64,000 bases of DNA from Poecilobothrus nobilitatus (Eukaryota; Arthropoda; Insecta; Diptera; Dolichopodidae), in assembly GCA_947095535.1 (NCBI GenBank), contig OX352773.1, positions 3,162,001-3,226,000 of the forward strand, written 5' to 3'. How positions within the stretch are numbered: the first letter of the stretch is position 1; every line of letters begins with the position of its first letter. Position numbers and translations under genes: made by a program. This document shows positions 49,787-61,548 of this stretch, in pieces. Under the pieces are notes generated by a model. That model made no database searches and was not told where the DNA came from. It worked only from the letters and a program-made list of their open reading frames with translations.

Positions 49787-50195
49787 GTATGCTTCCATGT
49801 CATTTTGGGTTTATTTCTTTTTCTAGGTCTACCTTGTGGGTTCCAGAGTATTGAAATTCTAGTTATGGTATTTTCATCTTTTCTCAATCTATGTCCAATC
49901 CACTTCCATCTTCTTCTGGTTATCTATTTGACAATGTGCTTTTCGTTTGCTAAATACTATAGATCTTTGTTACTCATTATATTAGGCCAGAATGTTCTGT
50001 ATATAATTTTTAGGTGTTTATTTATGAAAACTTGTAACTTATTTTTGATGGAATTTGTTAATAATCATTAACAATAGCCATTATGCTAGTGTGGACTTAA
50101 TGTTGAATATTCTGATTTTTGTTCTTCTTGATATTAGGTTACTATTTCATATAGGTACTATTCCCTATACTATTCTACATTTGAATAAAAATATA
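49787..50195 (-). pseudogene. LINE ORF2 C-terminal relic (same type as 24.7 kb)
   Basis: The minus strand reads, in order, SNLISRRTKIRIFN, then LQVFINKHLKIIYRTFWPNI, MSNKDL, a stop-broken segment, RRRWKWIGHRLRKDENTITR, and NPQGRPRKRNKPKMTWKHTV. This is the hallmark tail of a widespread insect LINE family ('LQTFVNRCLR.I..I.WPD.ISN..L' then 'RRKWRWIGHTLRK....ITR..L.WNPQGKRRRGRP..TWRRT'). At least two stops and a frame change occur, so it is dead. The plus-strand frame covering it is only its shadow. Confidence 0.85.
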
Positions 50196-50199
50196 ATTA

Positions 50200-50912
50200 A
50201 AAAAAAAAAACTAAAGTATAATTTTCATATTTTTTATTTAAAAATTTAATTTGTTATTTACCTATTAAGAAAATGCTTGTTTTACCTTAAAATAAAATTT
50301 TCAATTAAGAAGAAATTTAAATTAAATGCTTTTTCTACTTTATGTAAATATTTTTCTTTCTAAATTGATTTTTATTGGTTTCAAATATATATACAATAAT
50401 ATTACTTTAACCTTTGTAAGTATAACGGGTGTTTTGTGATCCAGTAGTATTATTTTTTCAACATTCGATTATTTGCCTATAAAAATAAAAACACAAATAT
50501 TTTTTTCAAAATTTAAGTTATTTTTAAATATTGTAAATTCAAGATTTTCGAACAAATTTATTTTATATGTATTGTGAAACAACAAAGATTGTATTTATTA
50601 TAGTCGCATATTCTGGTCCGGAGTTCTTTTCTCGTTTCCTCTCCTGTACTTCATAGCTTCGTCAATTATTATTCATTTTTAAGTAAATTTCAATTTATTT
50701 CTCGGCTTAGCTATACTATTGTACTGTACAAGACTATTAAACTCAAATATTTTTTGTCATTTGTGCGCCATCTATTATCGATTACAAGAATTTGTTTATT
50801 TTATTTTTTTTTTATGTAATACAATATAATATTTTTTATTCGACATACATACTTATTTTTTATTTAATTATATTATACTAGTAAGAAAAATCTATATTAT
50901 ATTTTATTAATC
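50200..50912. other. AT-rich noncoding DNA
   Basis: A GC-richer part at about 50610-50660 (CTGGTCCGGAGTTC, TTCCTCTCCTGTAC) was not identified. No gene. Confidence 0.45.
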
Positions 50913-50916
50913 TATA

Positions 50917-50993
50917 GGACTCAGTTGAGGTTTGAAACCAAAAGCTTTTCGAATTAAAGCCAGTGTCTTAACCACTACACCATTGGCTGGGTA
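50917..50993 (-). repeat. tRNA-derived sequence of a second type
   Basis: On the minus strand A box TGGTGTAGTGG (50972-50982) continues as TTAAGACAC, and a B-box-like GGTTTCAAACC lies at 50929-50939. The acceptor ends CAGCCAA and TCAACTG could have been a perfect stem before C-to-T/G-to-A decay. It is a decayed tRNA-derived SINE head, unrelated to the 15.5-kb family. Confidence 0.65.
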
Positions 50994-50999
50994 CAATCT

Positions 51000-53900
51000 A
51001 AAGCTTAACTGTTATTATTTAAGAGGTAAATGTAGGTTAATATATAATATATTTTTGGAAATTGGTAGGAAAAAACCAAAATACATCAAAATAGTAATTT
51101 ACTGATTTCTTATAAGATTTGATTGATGATAAACGTTGTTGTTTTTCTGGAAGAAAAATACAAAACAAATTTCCTCTCACATTTAAAAAATTTAATTTTT
51201 AATAATAATTTTTTTGTAAATTTATGTTTACTATTTGTTTGACTAATTGAGAAAGAAAATGGAAATATGTAATTTATTTTAAAGTTGGAAAAGTTTATTC
51301 AAAGAAAAAAAATGTATTTTTTTTTAAAGTCAAATTTTTTTTTTTTTTGTTTTAAGAAAATTCCAACATTTTGCATTATTTTTCTTCATTATTTTCTGAT
51401 TTTGAACATTATAATAATTAAAAAACTGTGTAAAGATGTTGAAATTAAATAAAAAATATCATAGAAATTAGGTTTTAACTAAAGTTTACTTTACTATACA
51501 TAGAATATTTCAGAAAAATTTTCTGACAATAATACGTTTTTCTCTATTTCTCCAAAATATTTTCCTTAGAAAGTTTCCTTAACAGGAACTAACTAATGTT
51601 TTAATGCCTTTTAGTTGACTAATGAGATAATAGTTTAGTAATAAAAATAAATCTTTAAATGAAGAGAATTATTTAACGCATTATTTATTTTTTTACCAAC
51701 ATACCATACGCAACATTTCCATGCAATTCTTACATTCATACTACTACCATAAAAGATCATTGCTTGACTGTGACTCCAACTTTTTCTTAAGATTTCTCAT
51801 AACCTTCATTGCTAGTTTTTTCTGCTATTAATTCTATAAGAGTTTTTTTTTATTCTGTATCAGATTTAAGTATATGTATGTTTTTTTTTTAAAAAACTTT
51901 GCATAAATCGGAATTCGACCATAAAAAATTGTTTTTAAAGTACTCCTAAGGTCATTTACAACTTAAAAGAGGTTGCAATAAAGTAATCCTTGTAGACAAA
52001 CAAATAATTTTAATATTTAAAAATTGAAAAATTAAATTACAATATAGGTTAATGAATACGAGTAAATATATGACAGAAATATTTTAAATTTCAATAATCC
52101 TGTCAGTTGAAGAACGTTTTATTTTTTTCCCAATTTTTCATAAATTTTACATCTTATGTTGGGTGTTTAAAATGTATTCTATTCACATCAAACTTAAAAC
52201 AAAATTCATAACCCTTTCCATTATTTTGTTTTCAATTTAAAATTTCAAACATTTCGACGCCATAACATATAAATATAAATAAAAAACTTTTTTTTTTTTC
52301 TCTAAAATATTTCATATTTTGACAGACTTATGAAAGATTTTTTCACATCAGAACCCTAAGAAACAATAACAAAAATCCCATATTATATATACAAATTTAC
52401 AGAAGAGAAAAATTACAAAGAAACAAAACAAAGGCATGTAAACATCAAAATGAAACACCTGTTAATTTATAAACCCTTGTATCTTTAAGATCTTTAATAT
52501 CTTAAAAAATGAAAATATGTCGTGAAATTAATTAAAATTCACAAATGTTTTTGACAGTAAAATGTTAAATAATTTTATTATTTGAATATTTCTACGTCTC
52601 TTGAGTATATTTAAATTAATCGACCCCTAAAAGCATGTATGAACTTTGAAATATTTTATATCAATACTGAATGGAGGAGTGAACTATTATAATTGATCAA
52701 TATGCCAATATTAAATTCGATTACCTTTCGTCTGTTTACCACAATTTACCTACATACATAATCCTGCCAAAATATTTTTAGGCACACAAGAAATATGGAA
52801 TTTAAATCTTTATTTCTTCGTCAAAAACATTTCACTGTCATTCTATCATATCATAGCAAATTATTATTAGAGTTATATTTATAGAAAAACAAACAATAAT
52901 GTGATAAGTGTAAACAAAAACAGCAAAAATAAAAATAAACAAGAAAGGAATTAAAAATTTAATTTTAAATGGAGGTGTTTTTCAAAGATTAAAATTAAAG
53001 ATCAGATATTTAAGATATGACACTAAAATTAAAGAAAAAAATCAACATTCTTAATTTGAATGACTGCTACAACAAGTACATTACGATTTATGACTACATT
53101 AAATGGATACTAAATTAGTTTTTGCACAAAATCTTTATTTTCGCACTAGAAAATATTGACTTAATTTTTTTTAGATTTTAAAAAAATTTAGTTTTCAAAA
53201 GAGTTTTTAAGTCAAAATACGAAGGACATATAATTCAAGAAAAAAAATTTATATAATATCCTTTTTGAAATGGATTTTAAATTATTTTAAAAGAAACTAT
53301 TTGAGTGTAGCTCTAAAAACATCATATAACCTTTTCTTTAGAATAGATTTAAATAAACAGTGGTCATTGTACACAAGGTAAAAAAATTATTTTCTTTCAG
53401 AATAGATTTGTCAATCTTTAAAAATGTTGTTAATCTTGGCGATTTGAAATAAAGAAAACATATTGCATAATTCAAAAGTAACATATTACGTGGTTTCTAT
53501 CTACATATTATTTATCAAAACTTAATTATCTGTCTGATTTACCGTGATAAATTATCTGATACAGTTTTTTTTTTTCATTTTAAAGACTTTGTCTCTCTAT
53601 TATATATTTTTAGAATCAATTTCACTAATCCTAAATAAATTTCTCTTAGAAAATATCCTTGAATTATTTTTAACACAAAACTTCTCTCATATTACGTTAG
53701 ACATACAAAACATTTTTTTTTTATTTTTTTTTTTTTTTCTTTTTAAAATTCAATTCAAGAAACTTAATTAACATAATTCTTATTCTATACAAATCCTTTC
53801 TATATATTTTTATTACTTTAATAAATCTTTTACAAATAAATACATACACATAAACAAAAACTGGTAGTTTAATATTAAAATTCGCGTTTCTTAAGGTGTT

Positions 53901-56030
53901 TTTAAATAAATGATAACATATACATACATGATATACATATATTCTCAAAGGTATACTTAAAATTATTAAGTAAAAATTTGTTAAAAATTATTAAGTATTT
54001 ATCAAAAAGAGAAGGAAAGAGAAAAGAAAAAAGGATAAGTGACAAAGATATGATTTAAATAGAATTTTCTTAAAATATAAAAAAAAATATAAGAAAAAAA
54101 CAAAAAAAAAAAAAAAACAAAATCAACACATTCAATTTTATAAATTCAAAAAACTTGACAAGCATCTTTTGCTTCCTCTCTTCTCTTCAGTACTACCATT
54201 TTTTTATTTTTTATTATTACTGTTTGCTTCTTTTTTATATTTTTGCTTTCCTGTTTTTGGTTCATGGGTAATTTCTTTGTTGTTCTGTAATTAAATTTTT
54301 ACTTGTAAAGGATTCACCGTTATATTGTTATACAGAAAAAAAAAAAAAAAAATGTACTTAAATAATTTTTTGATTAATTAAACAACAAGAATTTTTGGTA
54401 TTCTCACTCATTTATTATTAAATCTCTTTTAGATTAGTGCGAGAGTAATTAATGAGAATGGGTAATTATTATATGATATCATCCTTATTTTTAATTGTAA
54501 TTGAGTAAGAGTGAGAAAGAACGATATTATATTTTGTTTTAAATTGTAATTAAGTTAAATTGAGAAAAAATATCAGAAGGTGAAATATATAAAAATAAAA
54601 AACAGGACAGATCAGATAAGAAAAATTATTTATAATTTTGTATTTTTTTTTTTTTTTTTTTGTGTTTATTATATTTCAATCATTATCATTATTATCATAA
54701 CCATCATTATCATAATTACTTGAATCATCAATCGTTGTAAAAATTATTTCTTTGGTTCTTTATTATCCTTGAAATTTTGATTTTTTTTTTTGATATATAT
54801 TATATTCTATCTGTTTCTTAAGTAATATTATATTATTTCAATGAAAGGTGACAAATTTAAATGAATTTGAAAAAAAAAATTATTAAAAATCGATTTTTTT
54901 TTTTTTTTTAAATTTAAGCGCAAATCTAATTTTATATACTTTGAAAGGGCAGAAATATAAAACGACACTAAAAATAAAAAAACACCAATATAAAACTAAA
55001 TTAGGACACTAATATAAAACGAAATGAAAAATTGCATTAAATAATTTGACAAATTTTAATTAATTTTTTTTAATTACTACGTATTAAACTTTTAATTCCG
55101 TCAAAAATTAATTTAATTCAACTCTTTCAATTCATAAAACTAAAATGCTATAAGTATATTTGCGATTTTAATTCTGTAAACCAAAAATTTAATTAAAATA
55201 TTTATAATTTTTTTATGAAATCTTTACTTTTTTTTTTTAAATATATTTTTTTTTATATTAATGTACACTTCCATTCAATTTCTGTTCTTTTTTCTCAAAA
55301 GATCCATCATAGATTTGAAAAGGTCACAGTTCTTTTAATCAAAAAAAAAAAATAAAAATAAAATCTATTTAAATTTTTACCAAAGAATAATTATTTTTCA
55401 CTATTTTGGTTTCCATATTTAACATAAAATTTTACATTCTACGTTTATTTTTTTTACATTTTTAGACGTATAAAAAAATACAATTTATTCCATTCTAGTT
55501 CACCTTTTTAATGAATTCTTTCAATTTACTTTTTTATTTTGAACTATTTAATTTATTTGCTAGTCTATCTTTTTGTTTGTTATTTAACAATTTAAATGGA
55601 AACAAAAAAAGTTATTTATTGTCACTATAATATTAGTCACACGTATGATAACACATACTTCAGATGTTTCTCTTCTATAGTTAAAAAGTTAAATATTTAT
55701 TTGATTCATTTGAAATAATCACTGCCTAGATACATCCTACATACATGTTACCATTAACAACTCTATCAAATACACAATAATAATAAATTGAAAATGATGC
55801 ATAAAAATCATGCAATTGAACTCACTTTTAAAATTTCATACTTAATTTCGATTTTTGTTTTCAATTAAGGTGCAAAAGACATCTTATAAAAGTATGAAAT
55901 AAAAAAAACCACAATAATTAAATTTTGCCCTGAATTTATCTTTACTAAAGTGTGCACATTTTCCTTTTTAAGAATTTTTTTTTTTTTATTTTAACTTTTA
56001 CAAATTAAAGAGATGTGATTTTGTCAAAAC

Positions 56031-56063
<33 letters not shown>

Positions 56064-57415
56064 CACAATAGAAAATTTAAAATAAAGAAACTTTTTAGAA
56101 AGTGAAGAAATACTTAATGGTAACTTTGCAAAAATGGACAAGAGTGTCAATTATGGTTTTAATTGTGAATAGAATAGAAAGAAAAAATTGAAGGTGAATA
56201 TAATTTCGTTTTTATTCAACACTTAAAAAGATTAATAGAGAAAAAAAAAAATCAACATCTTAGTTATTTTATTTCTTTAATGGAAATTTTAAAATGTTTT
56301 GTGGCTTTTATTATTATTTTTCTTTTTTTGCTATTAACTATTTTAATCATTTTAAAAAATTCTGAAATATTTTATATATATATTAGTTTTTAGTTATATA
56401 AATGGATCACAACATAGTTAATCTAAATTTATTTCTTAAAAAGACAATTGGCATAAAACATTTTCGGATGGGATAATATTTTGCCATTTTGCCAAATATT
56501 TTTTGAAGAAAAAAAAAAAACCCCATTAACAAAATTTAATTTATACAAGTGGATATTAGATACACGTAAAATTCTAACAAGAATAAGACTTACAGCATAA
56601 AGTTTAACAAAACCATATGATATGATTTTGAATAGCATTTTTTTTTTTATAGAGTATAGTTTTCGGACTTCGAATGCAAAATCTAGACGTTTTAAATCAA
56701 TTATGCTGCGGAAATGACTAACAAAACCAACTTTATTATAAAACCAACAGCATCAATATTATCTAGAGATTTAAAAGTGAGTCGGATGTGAAATATTCTA
56801 AAAAGATTTTTGCAAAATGTTTTTTTTTGAGAATTAACAATTGCGAAATCTCTTGTTTTTAAAAAAGAGTTTTCCTAACTCAACTAATTCCAAAAAAATA
56901 ATTTAGAAAAACTAATTTCTTTCATAATAAGTTAGGTTAGATTCCATGAAAACCTTCAGTATAGGTCTGTAGAAATAATACAAATTAAACTATTCTAATT
57001 ATTCATAATCTGAAACAATAATAGTTTCTGAAAGCAGATCTCTGTATCCGAAATTTTAATGTCATGAATCAAAACCAAAACCTATATAAAAATTGGTTAA
57101 AAATATCAGTATGTACTGTACTGTATTAGTGTATTGCGTAAATGCATTCTCAACACTACCATTTACGACTACCTTAAAATGATTCCCAATAATCTCAATT
57201 CTCATATACAGTAAATACATATTACATACACAATTTTACAGCTAAACAAAATATTGCTAATTTATACTTTAAGATAAAGTGGTATTCGAGAATATAGAGA
57301 TTTTTTAATATTCGAAAAATGTTGCTGGTACTAATTGTTACATTTGAAATTATCTGTAGTTGAGTGTTTTGTAAATAATTCGTACCTATTTAAACATTTT
57401 ATGAATTTTTATTTG
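51000..57415. other. AT-rich low-complexity DNA, no gene
   Basis: Very dense homopolymers, including a 26-base poly(A) at 56038-56063, and an ATC-type microsatellite (ATTATC/ATCATT) at about 54678-54740. No recognisable element or protein-like reading. Confidence 0.6.
54678..54740. repeat. ATC/ATTATC microsatellite
   Basis: Tandem ATCATT/ATTATC/ATAACC-type units; an imperfect simple repeat. Confidence 0.8.
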
Positions 57416-57418
57416 TAG

Positions 57419-57497
57419 AATCACGTTAAGGAGTATATAGTTATTAAGAATTAGTGATTACTTAACAAGTAATCACGTTAAGGAGTATAGTTATTAA
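57419..57497. repeat. Direct repeat around a perfect hairpin
   Basis: AATCACGTTAAGGAGTATA and the following GTTATTAA occur at 57419 and 57471. Between and overlapping them, GTGATTACTT-AAC-AAGTAATCAC (57454-57476) is a perfect 10-bp hairpin. It looks like a local duplication event. Confidence 0.8.
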
Positions 57498-57499
57498 AT

Positions 57500-60400
57500 T
57501 TAAATTTAAAATTAGTAGTATGGTGAATGATGTATTCATATTATAATAATATGTAACTCAAATATTTTTAAACCATTCGCAACTACTTTTTAAGTATTTA
57601 AATGTTCGCAACATTATTTGTATTATTTTCTAGTTTTAAAATTCTCAAATACAAAATGTTGCAAATGTGAGAATTAATTGAGAGTGAGATTCTTTTCAAA
57701 TCCAAATAAGTAATTGTAATTACAAATTTTTTAGTGCAAACTAAACAAATGTATTTGCGCAGTACCACTATAAGGTATGTATATGTCATCAAATTTATAC
57801 AATTACTTTTAATTACTATTTCAGAGCATTCATTAACAACTAATCAATTTCATTCTATTCGTTCAGTAATAATTAAAATATTCATTACAGATATGAGTCT
57901 TATTAATGTTTTTTTTTTGTTTTTGACAGTTTTTTATGACACTATGGATAAGATATAATTGAAAAAACTTAAAATTTTTCTACAAAATTATCATTAACTT
58001 TGATTTTTTTTTTTTTTTTCGAATTTCTTGATTGATTGGCTTTACCTCAAATATGCCATTATGCCACTAAAAATAAATTGATGTGAAATTAACTAAAAAT
58101 TAATTAATTTTAATTAACTTAACATACCAGTATAAAAAATAATTATACCAACATACCATAATTTAAAACCACAAAATTTATTTGAAAATATTTCAAATTT
58201 AATCTAATAGTTTTCAATATTTTTATTTCGTATTATAGATTACAATATAATTATATATATTTAAAAATTGACTTTTTATTTTATTTATTATTATTTTAAT
58301 TTAAATTATTATTGAATTTTAAATGAATATTATAAATAAATTTTAAAATGTATTTTTACACTCGTAATCAAAAACACGTCACTATATACTATTTTAAAAT
58401 TTAAAAAAAAAATTGGGTTTTATTTGTCAACTTTTGTATGGCAATCAATATAATAAATATAAATAATTCATAGCCAATCGATTGTGATTCCATATCGAAA
58501 AATGAATCCAATGAATCACATTGTTACTGAATACCACAACACTTTAGCAGGATCAAAAACGTTTTGAAATATTTTAAATGCTGCACAACATAAAACAACA
58601 CAACTTTTAATGAACGAAAGCACCATGGATCAAATTTGAATATTGCATTTTTTGAATCAAAAGACGAAAATCTTCAACTGGTTCACATCCAAGAAGAAAA
58701 GTGCCATTAATTTCATTTATAAGATTTTTTTTTTTTGTTATAAATAAAATTTAATTTAATTCTAAATTTAAGATTTCAATGTTTTATACCCTCTCAATTG
58801 TTTTTTTTTTCTTAATTTACAATACACACAAAAAATATAGAAAAAATTATATAGCATTTTTATTTTGCAACTGCGTGTAGATATGCGCTTTACATTTAAT
58901 TTATTTTAAAATTATCTTAAAATTTAATTGAAAAATTAAAATGCATATACATATTATGGAAATTTAGTTTGTAATTAGCATTAAAATTTAAAAATTAAAT
59001 TTCCATATTAAATTTTTTTCATATATAAATAGAAAGAAAATAAATATTTTAAAATTTAAAATTTTATATATATAGAGACTAATATCCAATTTCCGTTTTT
59101 ATAAATACAATTCAAATGAAAATATCTAAAAATTGAAAATTTTCTGTTGCTCTTTTGAAGATTCATTAGATTAGATTTATTTCAGCTCTATTGAATCATT
59201 TAAAATTTTAAAAATTTGTTTTTATTTAATCCTTTATTTGATTTTTGAACTTACCTATGTATAGTATCTATCTATTTATTTTTTAAAACATTTTAAAACA
59301 TTACATTAAAAACAGCAAGACGCTTTTGAAAATATGAAATTATTTTTTTTTATTTTACAAGTGATTGTTCATTTTTAATCATTTAATTCTTCTTTAAGGA
59401 AATTTGGATCAAAATATCAAAATGAGACAGAATATCAAATCAAGAATTTTCCTCTTATTAATTCTCTTAAACCGTATATTGCATCTCAAAGGCTTCCCTT
59501 TATTTTAAATAACATTCGACTCAAAAAGTTGATTCCTTGTCGAATAGTCCTAAATATGGAACATTTTTATGGCTTTAATTTAGGTTTATTGTAAGATGAA
59601 AAATTGTTTTGAATCGTTTGAGTTTACAATATATTCAAGTGAATGCCTTGAAACTATCTTCATCTTTTTTGCAATCGTAATTTTGTTATATTATTAAATT
59701 TAAATTATTCATTCCATTTTAGTCAAAATATATATTTTACATTTTTGATTATAATCGGATAGAATAGAATTTTTTATCAGAAAAATTCCTATCTTAGAAA
59801 TACTTCTATGAAACAAAAAACAAGTGCAATATCAAGAACAAAGTTAACAAGATTTTATTGGGTTTAGCGAAACAAGTTTTAGATTGCTATTAGTTAAAGA
59901 TGAACATAGTTGAACAGTCACTTGAATTAATCCTTCGAAACAATTTTTTAATTTGAAAAAATTTTTCTGTTTGGCAGTCTGATTTTTAGTTTTTATACAT
60001 TCCATAAATCATTAGTTTTTTTTTAACAGATCAAAAAAACTAAATCGAAAAAAAGTAATTATAGCTATGCAATTATCATTTATAATTACGGAAAAAACAA
60101 AAAAAAAACCAAAAAACAAAAATATGATAATTTCTGCAGAATTAAAATTTTAAATTTAAATCGAATTGTAGAAGTGATCCAAAAACTATAAATCGGATTT
60201 TTTATTTAAATTTTTTATCCGCTATATGTATGATTTGTTATAAAAAAAAAAAATCATATTGTATGTTTCCTTTTATAATCCTATTTAATAAAAATTTAAT
60301 ATATATATACTTTAAGTAAATGAATTTAAAATTTTATAAAGTTTAAATAAAATAACAGTGGTAATTTTAATCGGAATTTAATTTCAATTATTGTTTTTCA

Positions 60401-61140
60401 TTTTTACGATGCAAATTCTATACCCCGACAATTTCAGTATCCGAAAATTTAATAATTTCAATTTTAGAAGTTTATGGATGTTAAAATTGACCAAAATTAT
60501 ACTCTTATAGTCTCATCTTATGTAATTTAATGTTTCACATAGGAAATGATTGAAGAATAATTTTTTGATCCTAATTTCTCCTGACCATTTTTATAGATTG
60601 ATAACGAATACAACTTGTTTATTTTTCAGAAATGCGTAATTTTTAAATTTAGATAATTATGTTTTTTTTTTAATATTTGAAAAGAAAATAAATATCCAGA
60701 AACCCTTTAAAGAAGTATAAAATTTTATTTTATTTAAACATAAAATGTATTTATTTTTGATTACCGCGTAAATAAATTTGCTTAAATAAATTTAATATTC
60801 AAGATGATTAATTAATGAATTAATGATGATGATAAAAAAATTAATTATTTTAATTTTTATTAATGTTAAAAAAACAATATACCTACATATATAAATGAAA
60901 TTAATAAAAATAATTTGACTTTCCTATAAAAAAACATCATCAGGACTGGTTATTTTTAGTATTTGACATTTATTAAGTTTTTCTGATTAAGATATTAAAT
61001 TTAACAATATATGATATGATATATATACGTTCTATATATTATACATCTTATGTTATAACGTTCTGTAGAAGCATATTCTTGAAAATTGACAAATATTCTT
61101 TCCTAAAGCTGACATTTAAAATAATCTTTAAACTAAGATT
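57500..61140. other. AT-rich noncoding DNA
   Basis: Nothing recognised except a 37-codon protein-like minus frame at about 58608-58720 that has no start codon and no known family. Confidence 0.5.
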
Positions 61141-61170
61141 TTTTTGGTTTTTTTTTTTTTTTTTGATAAC

Positions 61171-61186
61171 TTTTATTTTATTTTCT
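61171..61186 (-). promoter_or_regulatory. Polyadenylation-signal-like sequence of the LINE
   Basis: AATAAA words on the minus strand lie just upstream of the poly(A) tract and downstream of the ORF2 stop, the right place for the element's 3' end processing signal. In such AT-rich DNA the match alone is weak. Confidence 0.4.
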
Positions 61187-61548
61187 TGTTTCATTTTTTT
61201 TTACAATTAGAGAAAAAGTTTTATAAAACTAATATTATTTCTTAATTTACTTAGAACTAAAGCCTTAACACTTAACAGTTATTTAATTTGTTTAGTTTTT
61301 TCTACACATTATTATTTACATATTATTAGTATTCTTATCTGTTATTTTTATAGTAAAAATTTTATTATGATTTTTTTTTATTATTTTGGAAAATTTCCAT
61401 AAAAACCAAAATTTTTCTAAACTTTTTTTTTTATTAAAATAAAACTTATACTAGCTTAAATTTAATTTAGAACTATACTTAATCTAACCCTAACTAACTT
61501 AACCTAAACCTATTCTATTGATATATTGTTACTATTTTATTCTTACTT

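Noticed and set aside
49778..50249. Two overlapping plus-strand open frames of 97 and 64 codons
   Set aside because: The first is the antisense shadow of the minus-strand LINE relic; the second is chance.
58608..58720. 37-codon protein-like minus frame (EINGTFLLGCEPVEDF...)
   Set aside because: No start codon, no clear splice sites and no family recognised; too short to call a gene or exon.
15590..61200. SINE tail borrowed from the 61-kb LINE
   Set aside because: The SINE ends GAGAAATACATTT before its A tail and the LINE ends AAAAGTTATC; they do not match.
61440..61520. Telomere-like TTAGG/TTAGGG words in the LINE 3' region
   Set aside because: Only irregular TTAGG, TTAG and TTAGGG words, not a tandem array; likely chance in the element's untranslated tail.
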